The translations under genes and the position numbers were made by a program. Below, one piece after another: positions 4,270 through 5,907 of a stretch of DNA of 5,907 nt. Each line of letters opens with the position of its first letter. Position 1 is the first letter of the stretch. Source of the stretch: Prevotella sp. UBA1395 (GTDB lineage Bacteria > Bacteroidota > Bacteroidia > Bacteroidales > Bacteroidaceae); the NCBI GenBank assembly GCA_002305235.1, contig DBQL01000139.1, forward strand, positions 2,122 through 8,028, given 5' to 3'. The notes beneath the pieces were generated by a model, which did no database searches, was not told the DNA's origin, and was given only the letters and a program-made list of their open reading frames with translations.

Positions 4270-5907
4270 TCATGGGGCAGGTGTGGCATCCTGCATCCTG
4301 TCGGTCGCCGCCTCTGCCGCGTGATAAGACGATCGCACCAGCGGTCCGCTCTCCACGTGGCTGAAGCCCTTGGCCAGTGCCGTGCGCTTGTACTCGGCAA
4401 ATGTCTCGGGCGCGATGTACGCCGCCACGGGCAGGTGTGCCGCCGTGGGCTGCAGATATTGACCGATGGTGAGTCGCCGGCAGCCCGTGGCAAGAATATC
4501 GTCCATGAGCGTCTCCACCTCCTCGCGGCTCTCGCCCAAGCCTACCATGAACCCCGTTTTGGCCTCCATGCCCTGCGCGGCGATGATGCGGAGCACCTCC
4601 AAGCTGCGGTCATAGCACGCCACGCTGCGCACCGATGGCGTGAGTCGGCGCACCGTCTCCATGTTGTGTCCCACCACGTCGGGGCGGGTGTCTGTCACCT
4701 TTGTGATGAGGTCTTCACGCCCCATGAAGTCGGGTATGAGCAGTTCGACGCGCGTCTCGGGGCACAATGCCCTGATGGCCGTCACCGTCTGCACCCAGTG
4801 GTCGGCCCCGTAGTCGGGCAGGTCGTCGCGGTCTACCGACGTGATGACGGCATATCGCAGTGCCAAGGCCTTGACGGTTTGTGCCACCCGGCGCGGCTCG
4901 TCGGCGTCGAGAGCTTGCGGCCTGCCCGTGGGTGTGTTGCAGAACCGGCACCGCCGGGTACAGATACTGCCTCCGATCATGAGCGTGGCCGTTCGCGCCG
5001 CCCAGCATTCGGCGCGGTTGGGACACATGCCCTCCGTGCAGATGGTGTTCATGCGGTGCCGGTTCAGGATGTCGGCGGTGCCTCCCGACTTGCTTCGGGT
5101 GGTGAGTTGCGTCTTCAGCCATTCGGGCTTCATCACGTGCGGTCGCCGGCCGAAGAGCAGCCTCAGCAGCGCGTGCGGCTCCAGTCCGCGGATGACACGC
5201 CCCGGCTCGATGTCTGCCAGTCGTTCCTCCACGGCCTCACGGGTAAACGGTATGCCTCGCAACGGAGCGATGAGGTCGTGGTCCAAGTCGCCCAAGAGAA
5301 AATAATCGCCCATGAGGTCGAGGTCTACGATGCTGCCGTTTCTCAGGTCTATGTGCGCTTCGATGGTGCCCACGCCGCTCAGTCGGCGTCGCCTTGTCTC
5401 GGTGTACTTGGGATTTTTGCCATAGACAAACCCGGGTGCCGACAGCTCTTGTCGGATGAGCGCTATGGCTTGCATGTCGGCATGGGTGAGCTTGAGCGTG
5501 GCCTCGCCACACATATATTGACGCGTGTATTGCATGAAATCGTCGATGTGGAGCTGTGTCAGCGGTGCGATGTTGTTCACGCGCTGGCTCACCGAGGCCA
5601 CCCCTTTGCTCCGCAACTTCTCATGCGAGGGCGTGAGGGCTTGCGAGAGATGGTCGAGGCGGGTGTCGAAGAGCAGCGAGTTGTGGAGCACGCTGCGCCG
5701 CTTCATGGCGTAGAACGCGCTTCCCGCCACCTTGCGGCCATCGACGAGAATATCGTTGCGTCCCGAGAGCGTGGCATCGATGTGCAGGCTTTGCAGCAGG
5801 TCGGCCACGCGTTGCATATAGTCGGTAAAGGCGAAGCTCACGTTCTCGGCCGAGGAGATGTATGAGAACTGCAGGCATCCCAAGTCGGAATAGATACATC
5901 CGCCACC
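4270..5907 (-). CDS. lipA: Lipoate-protein ligase / lipoyl synthase fusion (LplA-LipA), N-terminus off the right edge
   Basis: One uninterrupted frame of 545 visible codons (TGA at 4270-4272) encodes two enzymes of lipoate metabolism. Visible residues 1-255 or so are LplA, the ATP-dependent ligase that attaches lipoate or octanoate to lipoyl domains: GGGCIYSDLG (substrate loop at the edge), GRNDILVDGRKVAGSAFY with the catalytic Lys (visible residue 59), SKGVASVSQRVNNI, and the accessory C-terminal domain (GTIEAHIDLRNGSIVDLDLMGDY, about 180-200). From MKPEWLK (Met codon 5131-5133) onward it is a full-length LipA radical SAM enzyme that inserts two sulfurs into octanoyl chains: auxiliary cluster C-x4-C-x5-C (Cys codon 5038-5040 first), SAM cluster CTRRCRFC, ITSVDRDDLPD, PDVVGHNMETV, FMVGLGE, GQYLQPT and the C-terminal RSSYHA whose serine is a cluster ligand in the family. 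All cluster residues are present, so LipA should be active. About 70-80 LplA residues are missing beyond the edge. There is no true linker. A separate LipA from the internal ATG is possible. Confidence 0.93.
   Translation of the reverse strand, partial: GGGCIYSDLGCLQFSYISSAENVSFAFTDYMQRVADLLQSLHIDATLSGRNDILVDGRKVAGSAFYAMKRRSVLHNSLLFDTRLDHLSQALTPSHEKLRSKGVASVSQRVNNIAPLTQLHIDDFMQYTRQYMCGEATLKLTHADMQAIALIRQELSAPGFVYGKNPKYTETRRRRLSGVGTIEAHIDLRNGSIVDLDLMGDYFLLGDLDHDLIAPLRGIPFTREAVEERLADIEPGRVIRGLEPHALLRLLFGRRPHVMKPEWLKTQLTTRSKSGGTADILNRHRMNTICTEGMCPNRAECWAARTATLMIGGSICTRRCRFCNTPTGRPQALDADEPRRVAQTVKALALRYAVITSVDRDDLPDYGADHWVQTVTAIRALCPETRVELLIPDFMGREDLITKVTDTRPDVVGHNMETVRRLTPSVRSVACYDRSLEVLRIIAAQGMEAKTGFMVGLGESREEVETLMDDILATGCRRLTIGQYLQPTAAHLPVAAYIAPETFAEYKRTALAKGFSHVESGPLVRSSYHAAEAATDRMQDATPAP

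Noticed and set aside
4159..5865. 568-codon + strand open frame opposite the lplA-lipA fusion
   Set aside because: Its codons are exactly in register with those of the real gene, so it stays open simply because TTA, CTA and TCA codons are rare in this GC-rich gene. Its translation is rich in Arg, His and Val and shows no family motif.

Overview
The window looks like chromosomal DNA from a GC-rich member of the Bacteroidota, most likely Prevotella or a close relative. The evidence is a SusC/SusD outer-membrane pair with Bacteroidota-type lipoprotein signals, no Shine-Dalgarno sequence before the starts, and A-rich leaders instead. The genus is an inference from gene content and style, not from any search.

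Region 1 (1-3511, + strand) is the distal part of a glycan or nutrient uptake operon. It holds the last 270 codons of a SusC-type TonB-dependent transporter, then a complete SusD-type surface lipoprotein 13 bases later, then a third lipoprotein of unknown specificity 39 bases after that. The third protein appears to be built from two copies of the same domain, resembling the Bacteroidota family I would call DUF4859. It sits where SusE/SusF-type surface glycan-binding proteins usually sit. No glycoside hydrolase, sulfatase, peptidase or regulator is visible, so the substrate cannot be named.

Region 2 (3512-4269) is about 760 bases between convergent genes and has no convincing gene. It is densely structured: several small hairpins just after the lipoprotein, a very GC-rich palindromic block (3623-3643), a two-part hairpin (3671-3707), a 14-base motif repeated at 25-base spacing (3788-3826), and an imperfect 57-base palindrome (3844-3900) whose arm motif recurs 22 bases further on. 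Base composition swings from 75% GC (3601-3660) to 38% GC (3901-3960). This is the least explained part of the window; a dispersed intergenic repeat or a structured RNA are both possible.

Region 3 (4270-5907, - strand) is one continuous reading frame that runs off the right edge. It joins a lipoate-protein ligase (LplA: catalytic plus accessory C-terminal domain) directly to a full-length lipoyl synthase (LipA, radical SAM) with almost no linker. The two enzymes act on the same lipoyl domains of 2-oxoacid dehydrogenases and the glycine cleavage H protein: the ligase attaches octanoate or lipoate, and the synthase inserts sulfur into the attached octanoyl chain. The fusion therefore makes biochemical sense and is the most interesting protein-level observation here.
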